Part shown: positions 24,438-33,057 of the stretch, piece by piece
Layout: every line of letters begins with the position of its first letter
Numbering within the stretch: the first letter of the stretch is position 1
Source of the DNA: Lysobacterales bacterium UBA2790
GTDB lineage: Bacteria > Pseudomonadota > Gammaproteobacteria > Xanthomonadales > Xanthomonadaceae
Length of the DNA stretch: 38,448 bases
Assembly: GCA_002352135.1 (NCBI GenBank)
Contig: DEHW01000115.1
Location: 1-38,448, forward strand
Direction: 5' to 3'
Notes under the pieces: model-generated
Seen by the model: the letters and a program-made list of their open reading frames with translations, nothing else
The model's database searches: none
What the model was told of the DNA's origin: nothing
Position numbers and translations under genes: made by a program

Positions 24438-25994
24438 CTAGCGATCTTGGCCCTGGTCATCGGCGAAGAGATCGATCTGCTTGAGCGGGGCGCGCCTCGG
24501 TTGCGATATCTTGCGTTGCCGACTGCCGTGCTTCTGCAGGACTGCCTCGCTGAGGGTGTGCAGCGCAGGCTGGGACTGTCGCCATGCGGTGAGGCGGCAT
24601 CTTGCCTCCCGACCTGCCTGATCCGCGTCAAGAATCGGTTCGGGATAGTCGGTCCCCAGTCGCACGCCGAAGCGCAGCAACTGGGCGGCGGGCGCGCGCC
24701 ACGGTGCGTGAATCCATGGCTCTGGCAGGTTGGCGAGCTCAGGTACCCATCGTCGGATGAAGTGAGCACCCGGGTCCTGATCGAAGGATTGCTTCAGCGG
24801 GTTGTAGATGCGCGGAATGTTGATGCCCGTTACGCCGCTCTGCATCTGACATTGTGGGTAGTGGATGCCAGGCTCGTAGTCGGTGAAATGTCGCGCCAGA
24901 TGCAAAGCCGGCTGTCGCCAATGCAACCACAAGTGCCATGCGGCTACCGCCATCAGCATCGCGCGCATTCGGAAGTTGATCCAGCCGCTGTGCATCAGTG
25001 CGCGCATGCAGGCGTCGACAAAGGGCCAGCCCGTCGCGCCGCTTCGCCACGCATCGAACCGCTGCAGCGAGAAATCCGATTCGCGCATGCCATCGAACGC
25101 GGCGTTGACATTGCGGAACTCGATCGAAGGCTCTGTTTCGAGTTTCTGCATGAAGTGACAATGCCAATGCAGTCGGGACTCGTAACTGCGCAGCGCGCGT
25201 GGCCATGCACCACGCAACTCGGTGGGAAGTGAGACGGTCTCTGCCGCGCGATTGCGCGTTGCCTGCACGACTTCACGCAACGAGAGGGTGCCCCAAGCCA
25301 AATGGGTGGACACGCGTGAACAAGCGCCGCCTGCCGTCACGGGACTCGACATCTGGACGGTGTAGTGCTCCCCACGTTGGTAGAGGAACGTCTCCAGACA
25401 ACGCAGTCCGGCATTGCGCCCAGCACGTTGCTGCGCGCCAGGAGTGGAGCGAGCGGCGAGCGTCGGCGGCGCATCGGGAATCGGGTCGGCGGGAATGCAT
25501 GGGGCGCTCCGCACGTGCGAAATGACGTGCTGTGGCTTCGCCATCAGGCGTTCCCACTGGGCTGCCCAATGCTGCCGCTGCCGAAGCCCGCGAACAACGC
25601 CGAACTGACGCGATTGGTGCCACTCTATACCCTTGCCCCGGGCCCAGGCCGCGACGCGCAGATCGCGCTGAAATGTCCAATGGTTACCGGTTTCCGCATG
25701 CGAGTGCAGGGCGACGAAGCCGCATTCGCGGTGGAGTGTCTCCAGCACCTCGCAGATTTCGCCCTGGCGGATGCACAGGGGCAGTCCCAGCGCGTATAGC
25801 GACTGTCGCAATTCCTGCAACGCGCCGCGCGCGAACTGCCAATGCCGCCATGAGCTGTCGGGGAGCGACCAGAACGCTGGTTCGATCACGAACAAGGGCA
25901 GCACCCGTCCAGATTGCGCCGCCCGCCACAGAGGCCGGTGATCATGGGTGCGCAAGTCACGCTTGAACCAGACGAGGTGGATGGCGTCGGACAT
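24438..25994 (-). CDS. Cryptochrome/photolyase family protein (non-canonical FAD domain)
   Basis: A 518-aa flavoprotein. The N-terminal alpha/beta antenna domain starts [16 protein letters not shown]. The C-terminal FAD-binding domain has [20 protein letters not shown] and [20 protein letters not shown]. In ordinary CPD photolyases a NNGxWQW...GTD stretch follows the helical part; here it reads [11 protein letters not shown], then [15 protein letters not shown]. So it belongs to a divergent subgroup rather than the standard E. coli PhrB type. It probably repairs UV photoproducts or senses blue light. The ATG at 25994 is the one where homology begins; a frame extending to 26210 is rejected. 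It is convergent with pyk. Confidence 0.85.
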   Translation of the reverse strand: MSDAIHLVWFKRDLRTHDHRPLWRAAQSGRVLPLFVIEPAFWSLPDSSWRHWQFARGALQELRQSLYALGLPLCIRQGEICEVLETLHRECGFVALHSHAETGNHWTFQRDLRVAAWARGKGIEWHQSRQFGVVRGLRQRQHWAAQWERLMAKPQHVISHVRSAPCIPADPIPDAPPTLAARSTPGAQQRAGRNAGLRCLETFLYQRGEHYTVQMSSPVTAGGACSRVSTHLAWGTLSLREVVQATRNRAAETVSLPTELRGAWPRALRSYESRLHWHCHFMQKLETEPSIEFRNVNAAFDGMRESDFSLQRFDAWRSGATGWPFVDACMRALMHSGWINFRMRAMLMAVAAWHLWLHWRQPALHLARHFTDYEPGIHYPQCQMQSGVTGINIPRIYNPLKQSFDQDPGAHFIRRWVPELANLPEPWIHAPWRAPAAQLLRFGVRLGTDYPEPILDADQAGREARCRLTAWRQSQPALHTLSEAVLQKHGSRQRKISQPRRAPLKQIDLFADDQGQDR

Positions 25995-26170
25995 CCCTGC
26001 AGCGTGCGGCGTGGAATGCAGAGAGCGGGTGAAAGCCCGATGCACGTGTTCAGTGGTCGGTGTCGACTGAGCACGCCAAGAATCCGACAAGACCCTGCGT
26101 CGCTGTCCAAACTGGCGTTGCCGTCTCAATCTGGTGCGCGGTATGGCGCAAGTTGCGACTGAGGCAGACA

Positions 26171-26199
26171 TTGAACTTGAGCTGGTCCATGTCCAGACT
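26171..26199 (+). promoter_or_regulatory. Putative promoter of the DUF2238 gene
   Basis: TTGAAC (26171-26176), 17 bp and CAGACT (26194-26199) precede the ATG at 26229 by 30 nt. The opening 13 bases are identical to those at 19459. A GGAGG ribosome-binding site follows. The -10 match is weak, so this is tentative. Confidence 0.3.
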
Positions 26200-26228
26200 C
26201 GAGGTGTCATTCGCCTTGGAGGTCAGGG

Positions 26229-26858
26229 ATGTCCACGCGCATTCGATCGATAGACCAGACCGGATTCATCACCTTGCTGGTCCTGTTGCTGGCGGCGTTG
26301 ATCGTCGCCTTTCTGATTGCACAGGATCGCCTGACCTGGCTGCTCGAAGTGATGTGGGTTCTGCTCGCGATGCCTTTGCTGGTCGCCACGCGGGCGCGGT
26401 TTCCGTTGACGCGACTGCTGTATGTGCTGATCGGCATTCACTGTCTGATTCTGATCTACGGTGGTGCCTATACCTATGCGCTCACGCCGTTGGGTTTGTG
26501 GGTTCAGGACGTCTTTGATCTGGCGCGCAATCACTACGATCGCCTTGGTCATTTCGCACAGGGATTCATCCCCGCCATCCTGGCGCGCGAACTCTTGCTG
26601 CGCCTCACACCGCTGCACCGTGGCGGTTGGTTGTTCTATCTCGTGGTGTCGGTGTGTCTCGCCTTCAGCGCCTTCTTCGAGATGATCGAATGGTGGGCGG
26701 CGTTGATCTGGGGCGGTGACGCGGATGCCTTCCTCGCGACCCAGGGCGATGTCTGGGACACCCAATGGGACATGTTCCTCGCGCTGTGCGGTGCCATCAC
26801 CGCGCAGCTTGCGCTGGCGCGTTGGCATGATCGCGAGTTGGGTGTCACGCATGACTGA
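26229..26858 (+). CDS. DUF2238 family inner-membrane protein (YjdF-like)
   Basis: A 209-aa polytopic membrane protein of the YjdF/DUF2238 family. Six or so hydrophobic helices are visible (first at about 14-30, MDQ-like loop between, last near 185-200). Conserved family residues appear in ARNHYDRLGHFAQGFIPAI, in SACFFEMIEWW-like FSAFFEMIEWWAALIWG, and in LATQGDVWDTQWDM. The function of this family is unknown. An excellent GGAGG sits seven bases before the ATG. It precedes the blaI-type operon and has no convincing functional link to it. Confidence 0.85.
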   Translation: MSTRIRSIDQTGFITLLVLLLAALIVAFLIAQDRLTWLLEVMWVLLAMPLLVATRARFPLTRLLYVLIGIHCLILIYGGAYTYALTPLGLWVQDVFDLARNHYDRLGHFAQGFIPAILARELLLRLTPLHRGGWLFYLVVSVCLAFSAFFEMIEWWAALIWGGDADAFLATQGDVWDTQWDMFLALCGAITAQLALARWHDRELGVTHD

Positions 26859-26876
26859 GGCGACTGCGGTCGCCGC

Positions 26877-26929
26877 TTGACAGGGTTGTTTACGGGTGTA
26901 ATCTGTGGCCAACGATTACACGAGTAAAC
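26877..26929 (+). promoter_or_regulatory. Promoter and 42-bp dyad operator of the blaI-M56 operon
   Basis: A -35 TTGACA (26877-26882) and a -10-like TAATCT (26899-26904) with a 16-bp spacer are overlaid by a large dyad. GTTTACGGGTGTAATC (26888-26903) matches the reverse complement of GATTACACGAGTAAAC (26914-26929) at 14 of 16 positions, with a ten-base centre. BlaI/MecI repressors bind such dyads as dimers and repress their own operon. Bound repressor would cover the -10 and the transcription start, just before the ATG at 26934. Confidence 0.8.
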
Positions 26930-26933
26930 GAAG

Positions 26934-27359
26934 ATGCAGATCAGTGAAGCAGAGGCCATCGTGATGGACGTGCTGTGGGCGAGCAGCCCGCGCGCGGCAG
27001 AGGAGGTGGTGGCAGCGTTGTCCGGCCTGCAGGACTGGCAGGAAGCGACCATCAAGACCCTGCTCAATCGTCTGCTCAACAAGGGTGCGATTCAGGCCGA
27101 GCGTGATGGGCGACGTTACCTTTACTCGCCGGTGCTGCGTCGTGAGGACTACGTGCGCTCACAGAGTGAAGGCCTGCTGGACCGCTTGTTCGGTGGGCGA
27201 TTGGCACCGCTGGTGGCGCAATTCAGCGAACAACGAGGCCTGAAGCGCGAAGACATCGCGGAGTTGCGCGAACTGCTGGATCGCCTGGAGGACGAGAGTC
27301 CAACGACCAGCGCAGGACAAGGCCGCACGAATCGAAAAGGAGCGCGCGATGAGCATTGA
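26934..27359 (+). CDS. BlaI/MecI/CopY family transcriptional repressor
   Basis: A 141-aa winged-helix repressor. The N-terminal domain carries the BlaI features ISEAEAIVMDVLW, then ATIKTLLNRLLNKGAI and the wing RRYLYSPVL. A helical C-terminal dimerisation and proteolysis-linker domain follows (KREDIAELRELLDRLEDE). In the paradigm system the partner sensor-protease triggers repressor cleavage. A matching operator lies directly upstream, and the last 11 nt overlap the M56 peptidase gene. The inducing signal and targets are unknown, and no beta-lactamase gene is in the window. Confidence 0.92.
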   Translation: MQISEAEAIVMDVLWASSPRAAEEVVAALSGLQDWQEATIKTLLNRLLNKGAIQAERDGRRYLYSPVLRREDYVRSQSEGLLDRLFGGRLAPLVAQFSEQRGLKREDIAELRELLDRLEDESPTTSAGQGRTNRKGARDEH

Positions 27360-29076
27360 TTCGCAGAACCTGCTGGAAAGCCTGCTGGCGCTGACCTTGA
27401 CCATCGCGATGGTGATCGCCCTGCGTGGCGTTTGGCGAAGATGGTTTGGTGCGACGGCCAGTTACGCGTTGTGGATGCTGGTGCCGCTGGCTACGGCTGC
27501 GGTCTGGTTGCCTGCGAGTTCAATGCCAATCCAGCGCTTCCGCATCACCACCGGGCTGATGGAACACGTTGCCGCCGCCAGTCCGACGGTGTCGTCGAGC
27601 GCCGAGTGGACAGTGAGCCGAATCCTGTTGCTCGTGTGGATGTTGGGAATGCTCGCGTTTGCTTGGCGCTTATGGCATCAGCAGCGCGCATTTCGCCAGC
27701 GGCTTGGTGATCTGGTCGAATCTGGCGAGGACACCTGGCGCGCGCAGTCGTCGCGCGGACTCCCCGCAGTGGTGGGATTGCCTGGACGTATCGTCCTGCC
27801 CGCCGATTTCCATTCGCGCTATGACCCCGAGCAGCAGGCCCTGATGTTGGCGCACGAGCGCGTTCACCTGCAGCGCGGAGACTTGTGGGTGAACGGCCTG
27901 GTCGCGCTGATTCGCTGTCTCTGCTGGTTTCATCCATTAGTGCATCACGCTGCGCGCTTGCTGCGCTTCGATCAGGAACTGGCCTGTGATGCGCGCGTGT
28001 TGCAGACCCATCCTCGGCTGCGTCGTCGCTATGCCGAAACCCTGTTGCAGGCCGAGTGCATCGGCCATCCCGTGCCCCTCGGCTGCCACGCCTTCGGCAC
28101 CAACCCATTCAAGGAGCGCATTGCCATGTTGACCCGACCGCTGCCATCTACCCCAAGACAACGATGGGCTAGTGCAGGCCTGCTGCTCCTCTCTATCCTG
28201 ACCTCCGCCTTGGCATGGGCAGGCCAGGCACCTGAGGCGACGGACGACACCCGTGCCATCGTGGTGGATCTCGCCTTCGACTACGCCACCGTCAGCCTGC
28301 AAAGTGATGCGATTCTCAATCGAGGCGACGGCAGACCCAGGTTGATGACGCGACCCGGAGACGAATTTGCCATCGCCGTCGGTGAGGACGGGGAACAATG
28401 GAACGCCACGTTCAAGGCCGTAGAGGAATCGTCAGGCAGCTTTGGCATCACCGGCACCATTCGTTTCAACGATGATCTGGTCAGCGAGCCGCGCTTGCGG
28501 GTCGCCGAGGGCAAGACTTCGAGAGTCGATGTCACGACGAGTGATGGTCAGCATCGGTTTTCGATGGACATGAGCTTGGCCTGGGGAAATTTTCCCGCCC
28601 CGCCCTCACCTCCGACCCCTCCCGCACCACCCGGGACTCCCGTTGGCCGAGCGAGCCTCGCGCCACCTGCACCTCCAGCTCCACCCGAGGCACCCCCGGC
28701 CCCAGTGGGCCTCGCGCCTCCAGCACCACCAGCCGCTCCCGCACCGCCTCTGCCACCCCCGCCGTTGACGCGCGAAGTCAGCATTGTTCATGCGCCTGCA
28801 CCGGCGTACCCGGCAACGGCGATGGCCGAAAAGCATGAAGGCCGGGTCATGTTGAAGCTGCTGGTGCGGGAAACCGGCAGGGCCGCAGAGGTGTCGGTTG
28901 AACAGAGTTCCGGCTACAGCGAGCTCGACGCCGCCGCCGTTGCTGCTGTCGAACAATGGCAGTTCAGCCCTGGCCAGCAGGGCAGTCGCCCGGTGGCATC
29001 GTGGATCATGGTGCCGGTGCAGTTCAGTCTCGACGACGAAGCAAACGCACCGGTCGCGGGCGCACCGGAGTCCTGA
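27349..29076 (+). CDS. BlaR1-type M56 metallopeptidase with Pro-rich linker and TonB C-terminal domain
   Basis: A 575-aa membrane sensor-protease. Transmembrane helices lie near 8-26, 37-54, 88-106, about 183-200 and 262-280. The zinc-protease motif is LAHERVHLQRGD (H169, E170, H173), with the later zinc ligand in QELACDARV. An extracytoplasmic segment follows, then about 60 residues rich in Pro and Ala (about 415-473). The C-terminus is a TonB-type domain (APAYPATAMAEKHEGRVML, then ELDAAAVAAVEQWQFSPG). So penicillin binding is replaced by an envelope-reaching domain. Overlap with the repressor gene and an upstream BlaI-type operator make the pair a signalling module. What it senses, and whether it contacts outer-membrane transporters, is open. 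Confidence 0.92.
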   Translation: MSIDSQNLLESLLALTLTIAMVIALRGVWRRWFGATASYALWMLVPLATAAVWLPASSMPIQRFRITTGLMEHVAAASPTVSSSAEWTVSRILLLVWMLGMLAFAWRLWHQQRAFRQRLGDLVESGEDTWRAQSSRGLPAVVGLPGRIVLPADFHSRYDPEQQALMLAHERVHLQRGDLWVNGLVALIRCLCWFHPLVHHAARLLRFDQELACDARVLQTHPRLRRRYAETLLQAECIGHPVPLGCHAFGTNPFKERIAMLTRPLPSTPRQRWASAGLLLLSILTSALAWAGQAPEATDDTRAIVVDLAFDYATVSLQSDAILNRGDGRPRLMTRPGDEFAIAVGEDGEQWNATFKAVEESSGSFGITGTIRFNDDLVSEPRLRVAEGKTSRVDVTTSDGQHRFSMDMSLAWGNFPAPPSPPTPPAPPGTPVGRASLAPPAPPAPPEAPPAPVGLAPPAPPAAPAPPLPPPPLTREVSIVHAPAPAYPATAMAEKHEGRVMLKLLVRETGRAAEVSVEQSSGYSELDAAAVAAVEQWQFSPGQQGSRPVASWIMVPVQFSLDDEANAPVAGAPES

Positions 29077-29217
29077 GCGGACATTGTCAACCGGACTTGC
29101 CTGCTGGCGTTGAGGACGGATTCGCAGACCCGCTGCCATCCACAGTATTGTCCTGCGAACTGGGGTGTGCCGCACCATACCGCTGTCCAAATCCTCAACG
29201 CCACAGGAATCCCACGA

Positions 29218-30651
29218 ATGTCATGCCGATACTTGCTTGCCTTGTTCGCGATGGTCGCGACACCCGCAACGGCCAATGAAACGGTTCGGGCCCGCCAAGC
29301 CCTCAGCGGCCCGCAAGCCATTCGCAGCTACGACTTTCTCAACGGGACCTACGACAGTCCACTCGCCGACAAGCCGGTCAAGCTCAATGCGGGCACGGCA
29401 GCAACCGGCGTTTCGACCGTGTCGGCGCAGGTCGTATTCGGTGATCTGGACGGGGATGACAATGAAGAAGCGGTCGTCGTGTGGCAAGACGAAGGCGCGG
29501 TGGGCGGCAGCTCTGGTGGCACGGTCTATCGTCTGCTGGAAGGAGAACTGACATCGGTCTGGACGATTCCGCAAGCCTCGCGCATCGATGGCTGGTTGCA
29601 GAAGGCACTGATCGATGAAGGCGATCTGGTGTTGGCACGCGATCCGGAGCAATCACCCAACGCCCCCTATTGCGACGGCGTCATGCTCAGTCGTCTGTAC
29701 TATGCCGAGAGCGAGTTTCGGGTTCGGCAAACGTATTGCGACGATGGCAGCGATCCCACCTCGCCGGTGCTGAAGGCGGCCATGCCTGAGGATGTACGCG
29801 CATTCGTCGAGCAACGCGAGGCCTGCGACCATTTCCGCGGCGAACCCGTGGAAGGCGAGGGTGAGGAAGCCTTGGCCCGGCTCGAATTCGTGCAACGGCA
29901 GATCTTCGAAAGCTGCAGCGGAACGGATGCCGAGTTGCAACGCTTACGACATGCCTACGCCGATGACCCGAGTCTCGCCAAGGCGTTGGCCGCGTTCGAG
30001 TATCCGATCGAAACGACGGGCAAGATGGATGGCGCGGATCGGGACATCGACCTCGCTGCCGAGCCGACCCTGCAGTCGGGTGTTTACGGTGCCCTGGTGC
30101 TCGGCGTCGATTCCGCCAATGGTCGCTTCAGCGGTGTCTATCAAGCCTCTGCTAAGCCCGAGTGCAGTCTGCGCCTGCACGGTTTGATGGATCGTTTGGA
30201 CGAACCCCTGCGTCTGGCAGCGCAAGTCCTTCGCGATGCGCGCAAAGGCCCGGAAGAGAACATCGGTGTGGTCAGCGGTCGCCTGGTCGCAGGAGTCGAT
30301 GTCAAAGGGAAACCCACGGCGTGGCTGCGCCTGGATCAGATTCCGCCCGGATGCGCAGAGTTGAACGCCTTGTCGGATGCACAAGCCGCGCCGCAGCCGC
30401 AAACCGTCCCAGGCGCGTGGATCAGCGTGCATTGGACGGTGACGGAGCGTGCCTACTTCCACACCGAACCGCATGCCAGCACCGTGCGCAAGGCATACGT
30501 GGTGACCGGAGATACCTTGCGTGGCTATGCCGAAACGGCCGAGTTCATCGAACTGGAATACGTCGCCCCGAAAGGACGCGCGACCAGGGGCTGGATCAAC
30601 TGGATGGACGTGATGCCGAGCCTGTGGTTGGGCGATGGCGCTGAGATGTAG
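29218..30651 (+). CDS. Secreted protein of unknown function, FG-GAP-like start, SH3-like end
   Basis: A 477-aa exported protein with a signal peptide (MSCRYLLALFAMVATPATA). The N-terminal part has an FG-GAP/VCBS-like stretch (FGDLDGDDNEEAVVVW). The middle contains Cys-bearing segments around CDHFRGEP and ESCSGTDAELQRLRHAY, a pattern recalled from other uncharacterised proteobacterial exported proteins. The C-terminus resembles a bacterial SH3-like module (AYVVTGDTLRGYAE, then RGWINWMDV). I do not recognise a specific function. The ATG at 29218 follows AGGAA. It lies 141 nt after the M56 gene, so membership in that operon is uncertain. Confidence 0.7.
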   Translation: MSCRYLLALFAMVATPATANETVRARQALSGPQAIRSYDFLNGTYDSPLADKPVKLNAGTAATGVSTVSAQVVFGDLDGDDNEEAVVVWQDEGAVGGSSGGTVYRLLEGELTSVWTIPQASRIDGWLQKALIDEGDLVLARDPEQSPNAPYCDGVMLSRLYYAESEFRVRQTYCDDGSDPTSPVLKAAMPEDVRAFVEQREACDHFRGEPVEGEGEEALARLEFVQRQIFESCSGTDAELQRLRHAYADDPSLAKALAAFEYPIETTGKMDGADRDIDLAAEPTLQSGVYGALVLGVDSANGRFSGVYQASAKPECSLRLHGLMDRLDEPLRLAAQVLRDARKGPEENIGVVSGRLVAGVDVKGKPTAWLRLDQIPPGCAELNALSDAQAAPQPQTVPGAWISVHWTVTERAYFHTEPHASTVRKAYVVTGDTLRGYAETAEFIELEYVAPKGRATRGWINWMDVMPSLWLGDGAEM

Positions 30652-30761
30652 AGGCTGCATCGTCACTGCTGACATCGCGCGGTGTCGTGGTCATCGCCGA
30701 AGGCGCTGCTGCTGTGCTCTGTTAGACTGCCAAGCCGCTCTTCTAAGCTCTCGGATCACCG

Positions 30762-31334
30762 ATGTCCGGATTGAAAATTTCATTGGGTTGTGGCGGCGTC
30801 CGCCTCCCCGGCTGGACCCATGTGGATGGCGATCCGCAGTGGGAGCCGGACGTCACGGCAGACCTGTCGCAGCCACTGCCGTTTCCCGATCAGAGCGCCG
30901 CTTTTCTGCAATCCGAGGACTTCATCGGGCAATTGACGTTTCCCCAAGCTGAGGTCTTTTTCCGCGAGTGTTTCCGGGTTTTGCGTCCCGGCGGCGTGAT
31001 GCGCTTGCTGACTCCAGATCTCGCGCTACTTGTGACGATGTACCAGCAGCGCGACTACCGGTTGCGCGAGTTCTGGGATGAGGGCGTCGGTATTCCTCTC
31101 CATACACGGACGCTGGGTGAGCTGGTCCACAAGGCGCTGACGTTCGCCCAGCAGCAATCGTTTTACGACGAAGAAACCTTGCGCGCGCTGCTTGAGCCGA
31201 TCGGATTTCGGGTCAAACGCGTGACCTATCAGCAGAGCGCGCATCCAGAGCTGCGTGGCCTCGACCAACGCTCGCCAGCCGATGCGATCAGCCTCTACCT
31301 GGAGTGCACCCGACCGCATTCCTCCGGCATCTGA
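30762..31334 (+). CDS. SAM-dependent methyltransferase-like protein
   Basis: A 190-aa protein of the class I methyltransferase superfamily (type 11-like). The glycine-rich motif is ISLGCGGVRLPGWTHVDGD, and FFRECFRVLRPGGVMRLLTPD is the classical post-motif region. The expected acidic residue between the two is replaced by LQSEDFIGQL, so binding may be atypical. It is short, lacking an extended C-terminal domain. The gene is followed 13 nt later by the acyltransferase-like gene and is the first of a three-gene unit. A glycan or lipid substrate is inferred from the neighbours. Confidence 0.82.
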   Translation: MSGLKISLGCGGVRLPGWTHVDGDPQWEPDVTADLSQPLPFPDQSAAFLQSEDFIGQLTFPQAEVFFRECFRVLRPGGVMRLLTPDLALLVTMYQQRDYRLREFWDEGVGIPLHTRTLGELVHKALTFAQQQSFYDEETLRALLEPIGFRVKRVTYQQSAHPELRGLDQRSPADAISLYLECTRPHSSGI

Positions 31335-31347
31335 GGAACGTTTCGGG

Positions 31348-32244
31348 ATGCGCAGCAAGCCCTATCGAAAATGGAAGCGCCAGTTGCGTGAACTGGTCGA
31401 GCTTTTCCTGTTGCCGGTGTTCGCAACCCTGTTGCCGTGGCGCTGGAGCCTGCGTCTGTTTCGATGGTTATCTCGCTGGCCTGGCTGGTACCGCGAGGAA
31501 ATCGAGCTGTCGATGAACCATGTACGCGCCCTCGGCGTGGTCGATGACGTTGAGGCATTCGCACGGCGGTTGCGTTGGCGCCTGTTGGTGGAGCACATGG
31601 ACTGCTATCTGGTGCCGATGCGGGGCCGACGATTCCTGCGCCGTTGGGTGCGTGCTCATGGCGATCCACTGCCTGAGAAGGGGCCAGTGCTGTTCATCGG
31701 AACGCATCATGGGTGTGGCTATTGGTTTCTGCCCTACGTGAAGTCGCTTGCACTGTGCCCCAATATCGTTGCCCCGCGTTTGGGTCCATTGCTGAGTCGT
31801 TCAAGCCTGCAAGGCAATCTCTACGTCCGATTACGTCACAAGTTGATTGCCTACGCGGCGGGGCGCGCACTGGTCTACAAAGGCGGCAGCGCCGGCGAGG
31901 CGATCCGGCAGATGCTCAATGAGGGCGAAGTCTGTTTCGGTCTTTGCGACATGCCGACCAATCGCTCCGATGCGGTGCCAGTGAGCTTGTTGGGGATGCG
32001 CACCAAGTTGGCCCAGAACATGTTCGAGATCGGCGTTCAGACGGGCGCTCCCATCTACCTGTTTACCTCGGACACCGATCTGCAGACGGGTGTGCGCCAT
32101 ATCCACTTCCAGCGTGCGGACGGCGACAATCCAGACGCCATCGTTCGGCAATTTGCCAACCTGCTCAACTTGGCGATGTTGCGCGATCCGGCAGGCTGGC
32201 GCTTCTGGTCCATTGCGCCGTCGTTTTTTCCTGAGCGTTTCTGA
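31348..32244 (+). CDS. LPLAT/LpxL-like lysophospholipid acyltransferase family protein
   Basis: A 298-aa protein resembling the LpxL/HtrB group of lauroyl/myristoyl transferases. An N-terminal membrane-associated stretch (ELFLLPVFATLLPW) precedes the acyltransferase core. The catalytic region reads VLFIGTHHGCGYWFL: the family motif is H-x4-D/E, but neither H120 nor H121 is followed by an acidic residue at the right distance (Y125, W126). Later segments, CDMPTNRSDAVPVSLLGM and QTGAPIYLFTSD, are family-like. So the fold is likely but the chemistry is uncertain. The ATG at 31348 follows GAGGAA, 13 nt after the methyltransferase, and four nt before the deacetylase start. Confidence 0.78.
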   Translation: MRSKPYRKWKRQLRELVELFLLPVFATLLPWRWSLRLFRWLSRWPGWYREEIELSMNHVRALGVVDDVEAFARRLRWRLLVEHMDCYLVPMRGRRFLRRWVRAHGDPLPEKGPVLFIGTHHGCGYWFLPYVKSLALCPNIVAPRLGPLLSRSSLQGNLYVRLRHKLIAYAAGRALVYKGGSAGEAIRQMLNEGEVCFGLCDMPTNRSDAVPVSLLGMRTKLAQNMFEIGVQTGAPIYLFTSDTDLQTGVRHIHFQRADGDNPDAIVRQFANLLNLAMLRDPAGWRFWSIAPSFFPERF

Positions 32245-32247
32245 CCC

Positions 32248-33051
32248 ATGCGTCTGGTCCTGACCTATCACGCCACCCGTTTGCAGCGCTTGACCCGTGA
32301 AGGCTGCGACCTGCTGTCACTGCATGCCGACCTCGACTGGTTGGCCGATCAGGGCATCGCCGTGCTGCCACTGGACGACCTGCTGGCGGATCCATCGATT
32401 GAAGGCGTCGCGATCACGCTTGACGATGGAACACGCATCGACGGCTGGCCCCACTTGCATCCGGCGATGGGTCTGCTGCCATCCATGCTGCAGATTCTGC
32501 AACACGCCAAACGGCGATTGCCGCGCCTGTGTGTCAGCAATTTCGTGATTGCCAGCCCACAAGCGCGCGATGTCCTGGCCACGCATCTGGTCGCTGAGCT
32601 GGGTCAATCATTGATGGATGCAGATTGGTGGTCGACTGCCCAGGCGAGCGGGCTGATGCAATTGGAAAACCATTCCTGGGATCACAACCATCCACTGTTG
32701 CCGTCCAGCGTGCAGCGCGAAAACAAACGAGGCAATTTCCTGGCGATCGACAGCGCCGAAGACGCCGAAGCGGAGATTGCGGTGGCGAGCGATGTCATCG
32801 GTCACGCACTGGGCCGTCGGCCTCGTTATTTCGCTTACCCGTTCGGTGACGTCAGTCCCTATCTGCGCGATGTCTGGCTGCCCGATCGTGGACCCGCCAT
32901 CGGCCTGCATGCCGCATTCTCGACTGAACCGCGCGCGATTCGCGGCGATGACGACCGATGGGCTTTGCCGCGTTTTGTGTGCGGTCGAGATTGGTGCACG
33001 GACGCTCAACTCGCGGCCATCATTGATCAGGCAAGGCGCCTTGGTGCGTAG
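32248..33051 (+). CDS. Polysaccharide deacetylase (NodB-like)
   Basis: A 267-aa carbohydrate esterase 4-like protein. The three NodB motifs are present: ITLDDGT (D59, D60), HSWDH (H142, H146) and FAYPFGD, which coordinate metal and bind substrate. No signal peptide is apparent, so the enzyme may be cytoplasmic and act on a lipid-linked or nucleotide precursor. It starts three nt after the acyltransferase-like stop, so translation is coupled. Together the three genes suggest modification of a surface glycolipid or polysaccharide; the exact substrate is not visible. Confidence 0.88.
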   Translation: MRLVLTYHATRLQRLTREGCDLLSLHADLDWLADQGIAVLPLDDLLADPSIEGVAITLDDGTRIDGWPHLHPAMGLLPSMLQILQHAKRRLPRLCVSNFVIASPQARDVLATHLVAELGQSLMDADWWSTAQASGLMQLENHSWDHNHPLLPSSVQRENKRGNFLAIDSAEDAEAEIAVASDVIGHALGRRPRYFAYPFGDVSPYLRDVWLPDRGPAIGLHAAFSTEPRAIRGDDDRWALPRFVCGRDWCTDAQLAAIIDQARRLGA

Positions 33052-33057
33052 AGCCGA

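Noticed and set aside
26005..26050. Sequence AGCGGGTGAAAGCCCG reminiscent of part of a cobalamin riboswitch
   Set aside because: The other conserved elements (B12 box, paired helices) are not present nearby, and no B12 gene follows.
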